The notes: generated by a model not told the origin, from the letters alone. 64,000 bases of DNA from Xenorhabdus stockiae (GCF_002632825.1 NZ_NJAJ01000003.1:119855-183854); one strand, 5' to 3'; counted from the first letter of the stretch, positions 33,471 through 43,326 are shown. A program made the numbers and translations.

Positions 33471-35899
33471 TCTGGCGCTGGTTCTGGCGTGAGTGGCGTA
33501 CTCCATCGCTGTTGATTGTCTGGTTATCGCTGACGCTGGCTGTGGCTTGTGTTTTGGCGCTAGGGCGTATAGGTGATCGAATTGATCAGAGTGTTCATTA
33601 TCAGAGCCGCGATTTCCTGGCTGGCGATCTGGTATTACGGGCATCATATCCTGTTGATCCATCATGGCTGCAACTGGCACAGAAAAAGGGGCTGACACTC
33701 AGCCGCCAGATCTCATTTTCAACGATGGCTTATGCGGGAGACGTTCCACAACTTACGGATGTAAAAGCCGCAGATAAACACTATCCGTTGTATGGTGAAC
33801 TGGAAACTAGCCCCCCGGGGCTGAAACCGGAAAAAGGTTCAGTTCTGGTTGCCCCGCGTTTGCTGGCGTTATTGCATATCAAAGTGGGAGATAGCCTTGA
33901 CGTTGGTGATACCACACTGAAGATTAGTGGAGAACTTTTGCAGGAGCCGGATAGTGGCTTTAATCCGTTCCAACTCTCTCCCCGGGTTTTAATCAATATC
34001 GATGATGCGCAAGCGACAGGCGCTATTCAGCCGGGCAGCCGTCTGACTTATCGTTATATGTTTGCAGGTTCACCAGATGCGATTCAGTCATTCCAACAAT
34101 TAATTGATCCTGAATTAAAAGCGGATCAACGCTGGTTAACATTAAAACAGGATAATGGTGCGCTGGCAAAATCCATCGAACGCGCCCAACAATTCCTGTT
34201 GTTATCGGCCTTGCTGACATTATTGCTGGCTGTCGCTGCCGTAGCGGTTTCTATGACGCATTATTGCGGTAGTCGCCATAATCTGGTTGCGATACTGAAA
34301 ACGCTGGGAGCAGGGCGCTGGGCATTGCGTCGATGGATTATCGGGCAGTGGTTGGTGATATTACTTGCAGCAACTGTTGTTGGTTCTGTACTGGGGCTGG
34401 TTTTTGAAGCCGCTCTGATCCGGGTACTGGCTGCGATGTTGCCTAAAATGTTGCCGGAAGCAGGGATGTGGCCGTGGGTGTGGGCGATTGGTGCTCTGTT
34501 CAGTATTGCTCTGCTGGTGGGGGGCCGTCCTTACCATCAGTTGATGGCAACTCAGCCCTCCAGAGTATTGAGAAGTGGTGTTTCTGCCAGTGTCTGGCCA
34601 CTACGCTATTATTTGCCTGTAGTTGCTCTGCTTATTGCAGGAGGATTAATACTGTTGGCAGGGACTGAACCACTATTATGGTCATTACTGGCGGGAGTCC
34701 CTGTTGTAGCACTTTTACTAGGTGGATTAGGCTGGAGCGGTCTGTGGTTACTGCGTCGTATCACATTTCGCCAGCTGAGCCTGCGTCTGGCTGTGAGCAG
34801 GCTGTTATGCCGGCCATTCCAGACAATGACTCAGTTGGCCGCATTTTCACTTTCTTTCATGCTACTGGCATTGCTGGTGATGGTGAGAGGAGATTTACTG
34901 AACCAGTGGCAGCAACAGTTACCGCCGGATAGCCCGAATTATTTCCTGATCAATATGACTCAACCACAACTCACACCAGTGGATGAGCTGTTGGCACAAT
35001 ATGATGTAAAGCCAACGGAATTTTATCCGGTGGTGCTGGCGCGTCTGACAGAAATTAATGGGCAGTCTGCAATTGAATGGGCTGACAAAGTACATCCTAA
35101 GAGCACGACAGTACGGCGTGAGCTTAACTTGACATGGAAAAAAGAATTGCCGCCGTTCAATACCCTTGTTGAAGGTAACTGGCCGCCGCAATCAAAGGAA
35201 GTTTCTCTTGAGCTGGGGGTTGCGGATCGGTTGCAGATCAAAATCGGCGATAAACTGACTTTCACCGGTGACACCAGAACTTTTGACGTTACAGTCAGCA
35301 GTATTCGCAAAGTAGATTGGGAAAGCCTGCATCCGAACTTTTTCTTTATTTTTGATAAAGAAACACTGGCGCAACAGCCTCAGACGTGGCTGACCAGCTT
35401 CCATTATGTCGGAAACGGGAAATTACTGACAGAAATTAATCGTCATTTCCCGACGATCAGCATGCTGGATATTGGTTCTATGGTTAAGCAGATCCAAGGT
35501 ATCTTGCAGCAGGTTAGTCGGGCACTGGAAATCATGGTTGTGCTGGTAATGATATGTGGAGGGTTACTCTTATTGGCACAAATTCAGGTCGGTATGAGCC
35601 AGAGACAGCTTGAACTGGTGGTTTATCGCACACTGGGAGCCAGTAAGAAACTATTGCGGCGTACATTATGGAGTGAATTCGCCTTGCTTGGTTTTATGGC
35701 GGGTCTGGCGGCGGCATTTGGGGCTGAAATCGCTCTTTGGCTGTTACAGACAAAAGTCTTTGAGTTTCCGTGGCAACCACAGTGGCTGATGTGGCTCTTG
35801 TTGCCAGTTATCAGCAGCCTGTTACTTTCACTTTGCGGGGGTTGGCTGGGAGTGCGGCTGTTGCGCAGGCAGGCGCAATACCGGCGTCTACCGGAATAA
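33467..35899 (+). CDS. ybbP: YbbP, FtsX/MacB-type ABC permease
   Basis: Large permease with two FtsX domains: 810 residues against 804 in E. coli. One membrane segment near the N-terminus, groups near 240-370 and 385-475, and a last set near 690-800 flank two periplasmic domains. Translationally coupled to ybbA. Such type VII ABC systems often move lipoproteins or transduce signals instead of importing solutes. Confidence 0.93.
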   Translation: MIWRWFWREWRTPSLLIVWLSLTLAVACVLALGRIGDRIDQSVHYQSRDFLAGDLVLRASYPVDPSWLQLAQKKGLTLSRQISFSTMAYAGDVPQLTDVKAADKHYPLYGELETSPPGLKPEKGSVLVAPRLLALLHIKVGDSLDVGDTTLKISGELLQEPDSGFNPFQLSPRVLINIDDAQATGAIQPGSRLTYRYMFAGSPDAIQSFQQLIDPELKADQRWLTLKQDNGALAKSIERAQQFLLLSALLTLLLAVAAVAVSMTHYCGSRHNLVAILKTLGAGRWALRRWIIGQWLVILLAATVVGSVLGLVFEAALIRVLAAMLPKMLPEAGMWPWVWAIGALFSIALLVGGRPYHQLMATQPSRVLRSGVSASVWPLRYYLPVVALLIAGGLILLAGTEPLLWSLLAGVPVVALLLGGLGWSGLWLLRRITFRQLSLRLAVSRLLCRPFQTMTQLAAFSLSFMLLALLVMVRGDLLNQWQQQLPPDSPNYFLINMTQPQLTPVDELLAQYDVKPTEFYPVVLARLTEINGQSAIEWADKVHPKSTTVRRELNLTWKKELPPFNTLVEGNWPPQSKEVSLELGVADRLQIKIGDKLTFTGDTRTFDVTVSSIRKVDWESLHPNFFFIFDKETLAQQPQTWLTSFHYVGNGKLLTEINRHFPTISMLDIGSMVKQIQGILQQVSRALEIMVVLVMICGGLLLLAQIQVGMSQRQLELVVYRTLGASKKLLRRTLWSEFALLGFMAGLAAAFGAEIALWLLQTKVFEFPWQPQWLMWLLLPVISSLLLSLCGGWLGVRLLRRQAQYRRLPE

Positions 35900-35941
35900 A
35901 TAAAACGTTTCTGTTCTATTCACTTTTGACACATTACCGAT

Positions 35942-35965
35942 CATGGGAAGCTTTGGCTTCCCATG
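35942..35965. terminator. Strong hairpin after ybbP
   Basis: CATGGGAAGC (35942-35951) and GCTTCCCATG (35956-35965) form a perfect 10-bp stem with a TTTG loop, 43 bases after ybbP. No T-run follows on either strand, so it may be a 3'-end protecting hairpin and not a full terminator. Confidence 0.55.
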
Positions 35966-36107
35966 CTTCAGAACAGTAAATTTCCGGGCGACACTCGCCA
36001 AATCAGAGCAGCTAAATTCAGCTTTGCATGAACCTGGCCCGATATGTCACTTCAGCAATGCCTGCCATCACTAGTTCCTTATTTGTGCTTCAATCGATGC
36101 GGCAATC

Positions 36108-37373
36108 CTATTCAGTTTTAACTGAAGTGCCTCTTATTTTATGGCTGGGTGGTTTCATCATCATTGTTACGGTTAACACAGCGAAAACAGGGAAAGCAAT
36201 GATGAGGAAAGCCCAGGTAAAACTACCGGAATAATCTTTAATAGCTCCAGCGAAGAAAGGAGCCAAACAAGCTAATGTAGAAATCAGATTCATGATCGAA
36301 AAGAGTTCCAGATAAGGCTTACGACCAAAATAATTGGCGAGCAACACACTGGAAGCGAGAAAAGTCATGCCGTATCCCATACCGACGAACAGCGTAAATG
36401 CAATCAGGAATGGCCATGAAGAGGCAATACTCAGGGAGATTAAGCCAAGAATAATGATAGTCAGGCTACCAAGCAGTAATTTTTTCGGCTCAAGCCATTC
36501 CCCGACAGCACCTCCGGCCAGTCTTGAGAATGCATTGATAAAAGCCATGGAGCTTAGTAATCCTGCGGCAATGGCTTCATTAAAACCATTTTCAATAATA
36601 TGGGCTACAGCGAAACTATTAACCGTAATACCACACCACAAAAATGCTGTGTAGGTGGCCGCAATAACATAAAACTGCCATGTCCGTAGTGCCTGATGGG
36701 CTGTCCAGAACTGTTGTGTACGATATATACTGGATGAGTTTTCCCTATTATTTTTTTGGCTGACTGCCTTAGCGTGGGCAATTTCCTTTTCCCCTTCCCG
36801 AAGGGTGAAAATAGTCACGATAACAAAAACAGTGAGCACTATAGCGGAGATCATCCAGTGCATTCGCCAAGTTCCCCAGACCCGGGTTGCCAGAAAATAG
36901 ATCCACGGGCCAATCACGCCGCCTAGCCCGCCAATTGTAAAATAGAACCCGAAAGCCAGAGACTGTTTTTCATATAATCGTGAAATAACATAGGTGCCGG
37001 GTACAGTGGCCAGAAAGGTAAAACCGACACCAATTAAAGCCGTTCCAATGAAATATGATGCAATGGCATGAGTATGATAGAGGTTGTAGAAGCCAGCCAG
37101 AAAAATCAGTAACCCAATAAAGAGTGTGAACCGAACACCGGCCCTGCGAATAAACACGGTTGGCAGGAAACTGGACAGCCCGCAGGTCAGGCCAAGCAGT
37201 GTGAATCCTAAACCGGCATCAGTCCAGCTCCAGCCCAGTTCATTAATCATACTGGGTAGGACAACACCCAATGACGTAAAGGTTGTTGCTGTGGATAGAA
37301 AATAGACCATGCCTAAAAGTATCAGCAAAAACCACTGATAAGTACGCCCGAATTTGTCGTATTGAGTGGACAT
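36108..37373 (-). CDS. Major facilitator superfamily transporter
   Basis: Twelve predicted membrane helices in 421 residues, with a polar central loop (about 195-225). The layout and the motif TFTSLGVVLPSMINELGWSWT near the first helix are typical of OFA/monocarboxylate-type MFS carriers; LAGGAVGEWLEPKKLLLGS is the MFS motif between helices 8 and 9. I start at ATG 37373 (GGGGT upstream). No neighbour suggests a substrate. It is accessory relative to K-12. Confidence 0.8.
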   Translation of the reverse strand: MSTQYDKFGRTYQWFLLILLGMVYFLSTATTFTSLGVVLPSMINELGWSWTDAGLGFTLLGLTCGLSSFLPTVFIRRAGVRFTLFIGLLIFLAGFYNLYHTHAIASYFIGTALIGVGFTFLATVPGTYVISRLYEKQSLAFGFYFTIGGLGGVIGPWIYFLATRVWGTWRMHWMISAIVLTVFVIVTIFTLREGEKEIAHAKAVSQKNNRENSSSIYRTQQFWTAHQALRTWQFYVIAATYTAFLWCGITVNSFAVAHIIENGFNEAIAAGLLSSMAFINAFSRLAGGAVGEWLEPKKLLLGSLTIIILGLISLSIASSWPFLIAFTLFVGMGYGMTFLASSVLLANYFGRKPYLELFSIMNLISTLACLAPFFAGAIKDYSGSFTWAFLIIAFPVFAVLTVTMMMKPPSHKIRGTSVKTE

Positions 37374-37733
37374 TATGACCCCATCAAGGATATGAACCGT
37401 TAAAAACAGCACTATTTTAAGTGGTTATCAGGAAAAACTGTATCGAATAAACACACCATAGCTCAATTGGTTAGTACGAAAATAAGATGTATCCTTGATT
37501 TTGTATTTATTTTTGACTGGGTTGAGAAAAAAATGCCTATAGATGACTGGTCTGATACTCTAGTTGTTTTCCAAGTGATAATGCAATTTTGGTTGAAAGT
37601 TAAACACTTTTGAAGTAAAGACTGGTATCAATTGATGGAAAATTGACGAAATTAACGAATTACACTTAACTTTTTTCATTATCTTACGGAAAATTACATA
37701 ATTTTCTCTGTCATCAATTAAATTAACGTTACA
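37374..37733. other. A+T-rich intergenic region, no gene seen
   Basis: About 360 bp between the MFS gene and a minus-strand terminator. It should contain the MFS promoter (minus strand). I find no ORF with a ribosome site, repeat or strong palindrome. Confidence 0.4.
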
Positions 37734-37770
37734 ATCAAAAAAAGTGCTAGTGTTAAAACCAGCACTTTTA
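37734..37770 (-). terminator. Terminator for the 37939-38283 gene
   Basis: AAAGTGCT (37741-37748) and AGCACTTT (37761-37768) form an 8-bp stem; read on the minus strand it is followed by a T-run of about seven. It lies about 170 bases after the stop of the small secreted-protein gene. Confidence 0.75.
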
Positions 37771-37938
37771 TAAGGAGAAATGAATGGAAGAGGAAATATA
37801 GTATTTTTATTATTTAAAATCTGATTTTTATTTCATGGAAGAATTAGTATTTCCTACCATCATTACATAATAGATAATATATTAACCTGTGATTTATTGC
37901 AGAATAATCTAGCTACGTCGTCATCATGATTTTGGGTT

Positions 37939-38283
37939 CTATTTGTTTTCTGGATCATTATTATCCTCTAAAATTAGAGTGGATACGTTCAGATCTGTGC
38001 ATGTTACGGTAATTTTATTAAAATTAAATTTTGCTAATATAAGGAGGTCAGAAATATTTTTTCCTCTAGGTGTATTAATCCCTACTTCTTTTGATAGACT
38101 CATAATAGAATCTGGATAATTACTTAAAGTAAATGTGGGATATTCATAATTATTTTTATAAATGATTTTACCAACATATCCAGTATAGGTTCCATTCTTG
38201 CCATTAGGACATCCAGCATAAGCTGAACTAATTGACCAAGTTATTAAAAAAACAATAATCATGAGTGGATTTGTGTATTTCAT
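37939..38283 (-). CDS. Small secreted protein, unknown
   Basis: I do not recognise the family. ATG 38283 has AGAGGTAAC upstream and begins a good signal peptide (MKYTNPLMIIVFLITWSISSAYA), giving a mature protein of about 91 residues. Two Cys (at the mature N-terminus, GCPNGKNG, and in VTCTDLN) could form a disulfide. The sequence is rich in Asn, Thr and beta-formers. The gene is very A+T-rich, like its neighbours, which suggests horizontal origin. Confidence 0.7.
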   Translation of the reverse strand: MKYTNPLMIIVFLITWSISSAYAGCPNGKNGTYTGYVGKIIYKNNYEYPTFTLSNYPDSIMSLSKEVGINTPRGKNISDLLILAKFNFNKITVTCTDLNVSTLILEDNNDPENK

Positions 38284-38819
38284 GATGTTACCTCTATCTT
38301 TTGTATTTAAATTATTATGCAATTTAAATTAATTCGGTTTTTTTATAAATATTATTTAATAATATAGAGAGAGAAAAAATTTCCAGTCTGATTCTGAATG
38401 CGGTTTTTCCACAAAGCTCAGAGAATATTATGATAACCACTTTATGTGCTTTTAATTATAGCACCTATATCATGAAGTCAATGTTACTAGAGAAAAATAC
38501 CTTTTAATACTGAATGTGATTTTCTTTTTTAAGAAACTTATCTTTTTAATAAATTAGATGTTTATTTATGTGATTATTTTTAATTTGTTAATAACGGTTT
38601 AAATAAAATAATAAAAATTAAATTTATGGTTTGCTTTAGGTTTTTATTTGTTTCCATATAATGAATATATGATTTCTAAAAAATATTTTTACTGGTTAAT
38701 TCATCATGAAAATTGAATGGGCGGCTATAATTCAATAAGGATGACTGCATTTTCATTCTGTAGCTATCTCTAATTATAATAAGGTATTGAAATGTTATAA
38801 CTTCATGAGGGAGTAAAAA
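38284..38819. other. A+T-rich intergenic region, no gene seen
   Basis: About 535 bp between two divergent secreted-protein genes. The base composition is extremely A+T-rich. It must hold both promoters. No repeat, strong hairpin or supported ORF is visible. Confidence 0.4.
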
Positions 38820-39581
38820 ATGAAAATTTGGATTAATATATTCATTGCAATTTTTTGTATGGGAATTTTCATAACAGAAAAGGGATTCGCAATAGCTGAT
38901 GATCCACCGAATCCTAAATATGTTGGATCATATGTTAAGCTTTTATTTTCCTTTGACAATATACACCAGCGTGGTTCATATGAATGTGGCGGAGTAATTA
39001 TTGGGAGTGACTTGGTGCTTACTGCTTCTCATTGTTTTGATGATAATTGGTTAAATGCCAAAAAAAGAGATGTGGAAGTCAGCTATGGGAAAATATATAG
39101 CAAAATGTTTGGTCGGAGTGCACACCTCTATTCGGGGAAAAGTTTAGTCAGGTTTATGCCGTCAGTTGATATAGCTATTTTCAAGGTAGATACCGATATG
39201 ACTTCTATTGGAAAAGGTGCTGAGATAGCAAAACTACCTGAATCATGCTCAAAAGGAGGCCCAGGAGTGGTATATCCCTTTGAGGGGATTGCATATCAAC
39301 TAATGGGGGATGATGGAATTATATTACCACATACGATTTATCAGACAACGACAACACTAATTGAAAAGTTCAGTAAAATAGAGGCAATAAATGGTTATGA
39401 ACTGAGAACACATATTACAGGAAGAAAGGAAGATTCAGGAAGTCCTATTTTTTCAAAAGACGGTATTTTACTTGGTATATTTTCACGTTTTTCTTTTTCC
39501 TATGAGTATTCTTACTTTCCTGCAATTTGTTATTATAGGCATCGGATTGAGGCTATAAAAGAAAAATTACATGGAAGTTAA
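38820..39581 (+). CDS. Secreted trypsin-like (S1) serine protease
   Basis: S1-family fold with a signal peptide (about residues 1-26). The His is in VLTASHC (about 68-74), the Asp in VDIAIFKV (about 114-121) and the Ser in KEDSGSPIF (about 208-216). The usual GDSGGP is EDSGSP here, a change at the oxyanion loop that may alter activity. CGGVIIGSD precedes the His. GAGGGAG lies upstream of ATG 38820. A host-directed role is plausible but unproven. Confidence 0.85.
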   Translation: MKIWINIFIAIFCMGIFITEKGFAIADDPPNPKYVGSYVKLLFSFDNIHQRGSYECGGVIIGSDLVLTASHCFDDNWLNAKKRDVEVSYGKIYSKMFGRSAHLYSGKSLVRFMPSVDIAIFKVDTDMTSIGKGAEIAKLPESCSKGGPGVVYPFEGIAYQLMGDDGIILPHTIYQTTTTLIEKFSKIEAINGYELRTHITGRKEDSGSPIFSKDGILLGIFSRFSFSYEYSYFPAICYYRHRIEAIKEKLHGS

Positions 39582-39670
39582 TGATATTTTTTTGATTTTC
39601 TTATTTATAATAAAAGTGACGTAACATTATTTCATGTGGAGAGAGTTATTTTGCAAACCGAATTAGAAAA

Positions 39671-39712
39671 TAATAAGGCGTTTATTTTAATGTTAACACC
39701 TTATTTTATTGT
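39671..39712 (+). terminator. Possible terminator after the protease gene
   Basis: AATAAGG (39672-39678) and CCTTATT (39699-39705) can pair with internal GTT/AAC pairs and one mismatch; TTATTTTATT follows. It lies 90 bases after the stop. The 39713-39964 stretch holds nothing else I can name apart from the next promoter. Confidence 0.45.
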
Positions 39713-39964
39713 GGCAATGTATATTGTAATCGATTGAGTTCCTGATATTTTATAAGGAAGTTTACTCTTGAAGTTTAATTATATTGGATAACTATGGATA
39801 TGCTATAAAATCACCAACTTTAGGATTTTTATACGTATCATGCTATATTAAATTCCTCTTTGATTTATATAAAAAATCATGATGTGACAACGTAGTAAAT
39901 GTAACCATACGTGTTTAATGTATATTTTTTAAAAATTAATGAGTTAACTTCTGGAGTGAACGTC

Positions 39965-40576
39965 ATGTATACAGGAATTGTTCAGGGTAAAGAGAAGGTA
40001 TTATCACTCAATAAGAATAATGGTTTTAGTACAATAACAATTAGCAACAATAACCGTCTTTTTGATGATGTTGCCATTGGTGCTAGCGTAGCGGTTGATG
40101 GCACTTGTCTGACAGTGACTCAATTCAATGAAGACAAAGTCTTTTTTGATATTTCTGATTTTACCGCTGATACCACAACACTAAAATTTATTTCCATTGG
40201 TGATCAGGTCAATATAGAGCGTTCACATCAGATGAATAAAGAGAATGGCGGTCATAGTCTTTATGGGCATATAGAGGGTATAGCCGAGGTGGTTGAGTTT
40301 ACTGAGATAGGCGAAACTTATCGGCTGGTTATCCGAATTCCTCAGGATAATATTAAATACTTTTTCCTGAAAGGTTTTATCGGGCTACATGGGTGTAGTT
40401 TAACTGTCAATCATATTGATGAGGAAAATAAAACCATTACTTTAAATCTTATTCCAGAAACACTGAGGATAACGAATCTTAATAAGATTAAAGTAGGCGA
40501 TATTCTTAATTATGAAGTAGACCAAACAACAAGGACAATAGTAGATACTCTGTCCAGAGCATTATCAAGAAAATAA
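39965..40576 (+). CDS. Riboflavin synthase-like (lumazine-binding) protein
   Basis: Two tandem lumazine-binding barrels in 203 residues, beginning MYTGIVQG. The C-terminal barrel is standard (GFIGLHGCSLTV, LIPETLRITNL). In the N-terminal barrel CLTV and GGHSLYGHI are kept, but the ETLRxTNL ligand segment is replaced by SDFTADTTTLKFISIGD. A similar replacement (DQALGTTTF) occurs in Photobacterium lumazine protein, from memory. It may be a paralogue of the housekeeping enzyme, active or only flavin-binding. ATG 39965 has GGAG upstream. Confidence 0.75.
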   Translation: MYTGIVQGKEKVLSLNKNNGFSTITISNNNRLFDDVAIGASVAVDGTCLTVTQFNEDKVFFDISDFTADTTTLKFISIGDQVNIERSHQMNKENGGHSLYGHIEGIAEVVEFTEIGETYRLVIRIPQDNIKYFFLKGFIGLHGCSLTVNHIDEENKTITLNLIPETLRITNLNKIKVGDILNYEVDQTTRTIVDTLSRALSRK

Positions 40577-40609
40577 TTCTTGGTAAGAAAAAGTACAGAA
40601 CTATGTTTT

Positions 40610-40704
40610 GGAGGGGGGTGTTAACTTACCGCGGTATAGTGGTATAACTGCTGAGGTGGCAGGGATATAACAGCAGTACACCACCGCGGGGTTAATATTC
40701 CTCC
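40610..40704. repeat. Nested 95-bp inverted repeat between convergent genes
   Basis: Four arm pairs nest: GGAGG/CCTCC (40610/40700), TTAAC/GTTAA (40621/40691), CCGCGGT/ACCGCGG (40629/40683) and ACTGCTG/CAGCAGT (40647/40671). It is far richer in G+C than its surroundings and is followed by TATATATTTTTG. It may be a bidirectional terminator or a small palindromic repeat element. Confidence 0.65.
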
Positions 40705-40755
40705 CTATATATTTTTGTGGTTTAGATGACATAATTTTCTATTTTCTTTCTGTCT

Positions 40756-41241
40756 TTAGTTGATTATCATGGTTAACTGTTGTTTGTGCCTCGTGGTTAA
40801 CCCATTCTGACAAGCCTGTTCACTACCATCACAGGTAAACTTAACTGGAAATTGACATTCATCGTATGTTTCAAAAAAGGTTCTCCAGACGTTATCTATA
40901 TCATCGTTACTATGATCCATTATTATCTTGCAGTTGGCTGTATCAGAACCGTGAGAATAATTAACAGACCATAAAATATATTTTGTTTTATCATGGCAAT
41001 GGCTAAATATATTATTACTGTCTTCTATGTCAAAAGATATATTTTCTTTGGAGGATAGTTTTATGGGAGATGGTCCAGTATTATACATACAGTTGTAATC
41101 TTCACGAGTGATAGTGACTTTTGCAGTGTTACTATTGTTTATAAAATTCATATGATAATACGCAGAAGAAAAAGCATTATTTGAAAAAAATATCATGATC
41201 AAAAATAAACTATATGCTGTGTGTTTTTTAAGTGATTTCAT
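40756..41241 (-). CDS. Secreted Cys-containing protein, unknown
   Basis: I do not recognise the family. A signal peptide (MKSLKKHTAYSLFLIMIFFS..., cleavage near AFSSA) precedes about 135 mature residues with six Cys (for example DYNCMY, FSHCHD, TANCKI, DECQF, FTCDGSEQAC). This suggests a disulfide-stabilised beta-rich extracellular protein. I use ATG 41241; a start five codons upstream is possible. A+T-rich like the rest of the islet. Confidence 0.7.
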   Translation of the reverse strand: MKSLKKHTAYSLFLIMIFFSNNAFSSAYYHMNFINNSNTAKVTITREDYNCMYNTGPSPIKLSSKENISFDIEDSNNIFSHCHDKTKYILWSVNYSHGSDTANCKIIMDHSNDDIDNVWRTFFETYDECQFPVKFTCDGSEQACQNGLTTRHKQQLTMIIN

Positions 41242-41256
41242 TCCATTTTTCTCCAT

Positions 41257-41584
41257 ATTAATAATAACATGAGTAGCAAAGCTGAAAGTTTAAAAATGGT
41301 TACATACACCATGTACCTCAAAATTAATCGCTGCCCATTTCAATGTAATTTGAAAGACGATGGGAATATTCATCTCTGGTACTGTAAGTATAGCAGGAAT
41401 AAATAGAAGTGAATTTTGAGTTTGTTTTTTTAATTGGAAAATATAATATTTATATTGTTTAATAATTTTTATATTTAGTTGCTGTTGATGGTATTTGTCT
41501 GACTATTAATCAGTTTATGACAAGATTGAAATGGAAAATGGTAGCTTATTTTAATCACTACCACTTTCTTTAGCTGCTACTTGA
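41257..41584. other. Intergenic region with a possible ERIC remnant
   Basis: About 330 bp without a gene. TTTGAAAGACGATGGGAATATT at 41352-41373 resembles one end of the ERIC-like repeats at 4403 and 12251 but the core is absent. The rest is A+T-rich and nothing else is visible. Confidence 0.35.
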
Positions 41585-42652
41585 TCAACTTAATTTATTT
41601 TGTGCCCATTTAAGGCTACTTTGATATTCTGTTGGCAATAGTAAGGCCAACGTTTTCAACATGTTTTTTAATGTTTCTTTGTCCGCATGTGTCACATTTA
41701 AGTGCCCCACTTTACGTCCCGGGCGAACTTCCTTGCCATACCAATGTAAATGAACCAACGGTAAACTGAGCCATTCTGGGTTTATTTCAGTACCAATCAG
41801 ATTGACCATCACAGAAGGGGAAACAATTTCCGGTTGAGGCATAGGTAAATTCAGAATTGCCCGTAGGTGAAGTTCAAACTGACTAATAGAGGCACCATTT
41901 TGTGTCCAATGGCCACTGTTATGTACCCGTGGTGCCAGCTCATTGATCAGTAACTCATCACCGACAATAAAACACTCCATCGCCATAACACCGATGTAAT
42001 TCAGGTGCTCCATAATGCGGGACAACATTTCTTCTGCTTGCTGTTGTAATTGACGATTAGCACTAGTAAAGGCAACACTTGTACGTAGAATTCCTTCCTG
42101 ATGAAGATTATGGGTCAGCGGATAGAACACTGATTTTCCGTCGGCATTACGCGCCCCCACCAGAGAAACCTCCCCCGAGAAAGGGATCCCTTGTTCTACA
42201 ATGCATTCACCATAAATTTCAGTGGGTAAATCCGTTTCTTTACCCGGCCGGATACGCCATTGTCCACGACCGTCATAACCACCGACCCGACGTTTTACGA
42301 TGGTGAAATCACCCAGTTCACTGAAAATTTGCGGCCATTGGCTAGGATCAGATAATAATTTCCACGGTGCTGTTGCCAGCCCAAGCGTGTTTAAAAGCTG
42401 TTTCTGTGGCAAGCGATCAGCAAGTAACGGGAAAATATCACGATTAATAAATGCTTTATGATGGGAAAGCTCGCGGGTTAAAGCCGTTTCAGGCCAGCGT
42501 TCAATTTCAGCTGTAATAATGCTGCTTTGATAGGGAACAGATTCGGGTTCAGCATCCAACCCAATCGGATAGACGGCTATCCCTAATGGTTCGCCCGCCT
42601 GACGTAACATCCTGCCTAATTGGCCATTACCCAATACACAAACAGGCCTCAT
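41585..42652 (-). CDS. purK: N5-carboxyaminoimidazole ribonucleotide synthase PurK
   Basis: ATP-grasp enzyme that carboxylates AIR in purine synthesis. [12 protein letters not shown] opens the protein, [13 protein letters not shown] (about 118-130) is the ATP-grasp loop, and [14 protein letters not shown] (about 239-252) carries metal and substrate ligands. The 355 residues equal the E. coli length. Overlaps purE by four bases. Confidence 0.97.
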   Translation of the reverse strand: MRPVCVLGNGQLGRMLRQAGEPLGIAVYPIGLDAEPESVPYQSSIITAEIERWPETALTRELSHHKAFINRDIFPLLADRLPQKQLLNTLGLATAPWKLLSDPSQWPQIFSELGDFTIVKRRVGGYDGRGQWRIRPGKETDLPTEIYGECIVEQGIPFSGEVSLVGARNADGKSVFYPLTHNLHQEGILRTSVAFTSANRQLQQQAEEMLSRIMEHLNYIGVMAMECFIVGDELLINELAPRVHNSGHWTQNGASISQFELHLRAILNLPMPQPEIVSPSVMVNLIGTEINPEWLSLPLVHLHWYGKEVRPGRKVGHLNVTHADKETLKNMLKTLALLLPTEYQSSLKWAQNKLS

Positions 42653-43203
42653 GCATCCTCCCGGGGATCCGGATTTTCCAGAACATCCTGAGTTTGAGTC
42701 TGACGCCAGTTTGCCAGTCGCTGAAATAGAGTCTCATCATGTAATGCCAGAACCTGAGCTGCAAGCAAGGCTGCATTTGCTGCGCCTGCCTTACCGATAG
42801 CTAACGTACCCACAGGGATCCCTTTAGGCATTTGGACGATAGAATAAAGGCTATCCACACCACTCAGGGCTGCACTTTGTACCGGAACACCAAACACAGG
42901 GACTAATGTCTTGGCCGCCAGCATCCCCGGCAGATGAGCAGCGCCTCCCGCACCGGCAATAATCACCTCAAAACCATTTGCTTTTGCTTGTTCAGCAAAA
43001 TGAAAAAGTTTATCGGGTGTTCGATGCGCTGAAACAATTTCGACATGAAAAGGAAGATCAAGGGAAGCCAGAATATCAGCTGCGTGTTGCATTGTTGCCC
43101 AATCACTTTTTGAACCCATGACAATAGCAATTTTGGCATGATGCTGTATTTCGGTTGTTGCTGCCGTGGAGATAGTTTGTGAGGGATCAGGGCTTGCCGT
43201 CAT
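42649..43203 (-). CDS. purE: N5-CAIR mutase PurE
   Basis: PurE converts N5-CAIR to [13 protein letters not shown] (about 30-38), [10 protein letters not shown] (about 59-68) and [12 protein letters not shown] (about 83-94) are the active-site loops. The 184 residues exceed the usual 169 because of an N-terminal extension ([18 protein letters not shown]); an internal start is possible. Operon purE-purK with a PurR box upstream. Confidence 0.95.
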   Translation of the reverse strand: MTASPDPSQTISTAATTEIQHHAKIAIVMGSKSDWATMQHAADILASLDLPFHVEIVSAHRTPDKLFHFAEQAKANGFEVIIAGAGGAAHLPGMLAAKTLVPVFGVPVQSAALSGVDSLYSIVQMPKGIPVGTLAIGKAGAANAALLAAQVLALHDETLFQRLANWRQTQTQDVLENPDPREDA

Positions 43204-43310
43204 AAATCAGATGCTCCTGTATTGGATGTCCACCAGAACAAAGTTCAAAATAATGTTGTCTTGAAATCCATTATGGATAAGGTGGTGGATAATATCACGC
43301 GAATTGCAGA

Positions 43311-43326
43311 AGGAAAACGTTTGCGT
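43311..43326 (-). promoter_or_regulatory. PurR operator upstream of purEK
   Basis: On the minus strand the sequence is ACGCAAACGTTTTCCT, matching the PurR box consensus ACGCAAACGTTTNCNT. It lies about 108 bp upstream of purE, in the expected promoter position. Repression by PurR with hypoxanthine or guanine follows from E. coli. Confidence 0.9.

Noticed and set aside
37782..37826. A 14-codon leader peptide with AAGGAG upstream (MNGRGNIVFLLFKI)
   Set aside because: No downstream gene on that strand within reach and no attenuator structure; probably chance.
43250..43285. A third ERIC-like element near purE (CTTGAAATCCATTATGGATA)
   Set aside because: Only about 15 bases match one end of the repeat; the core and the other arm are absent.
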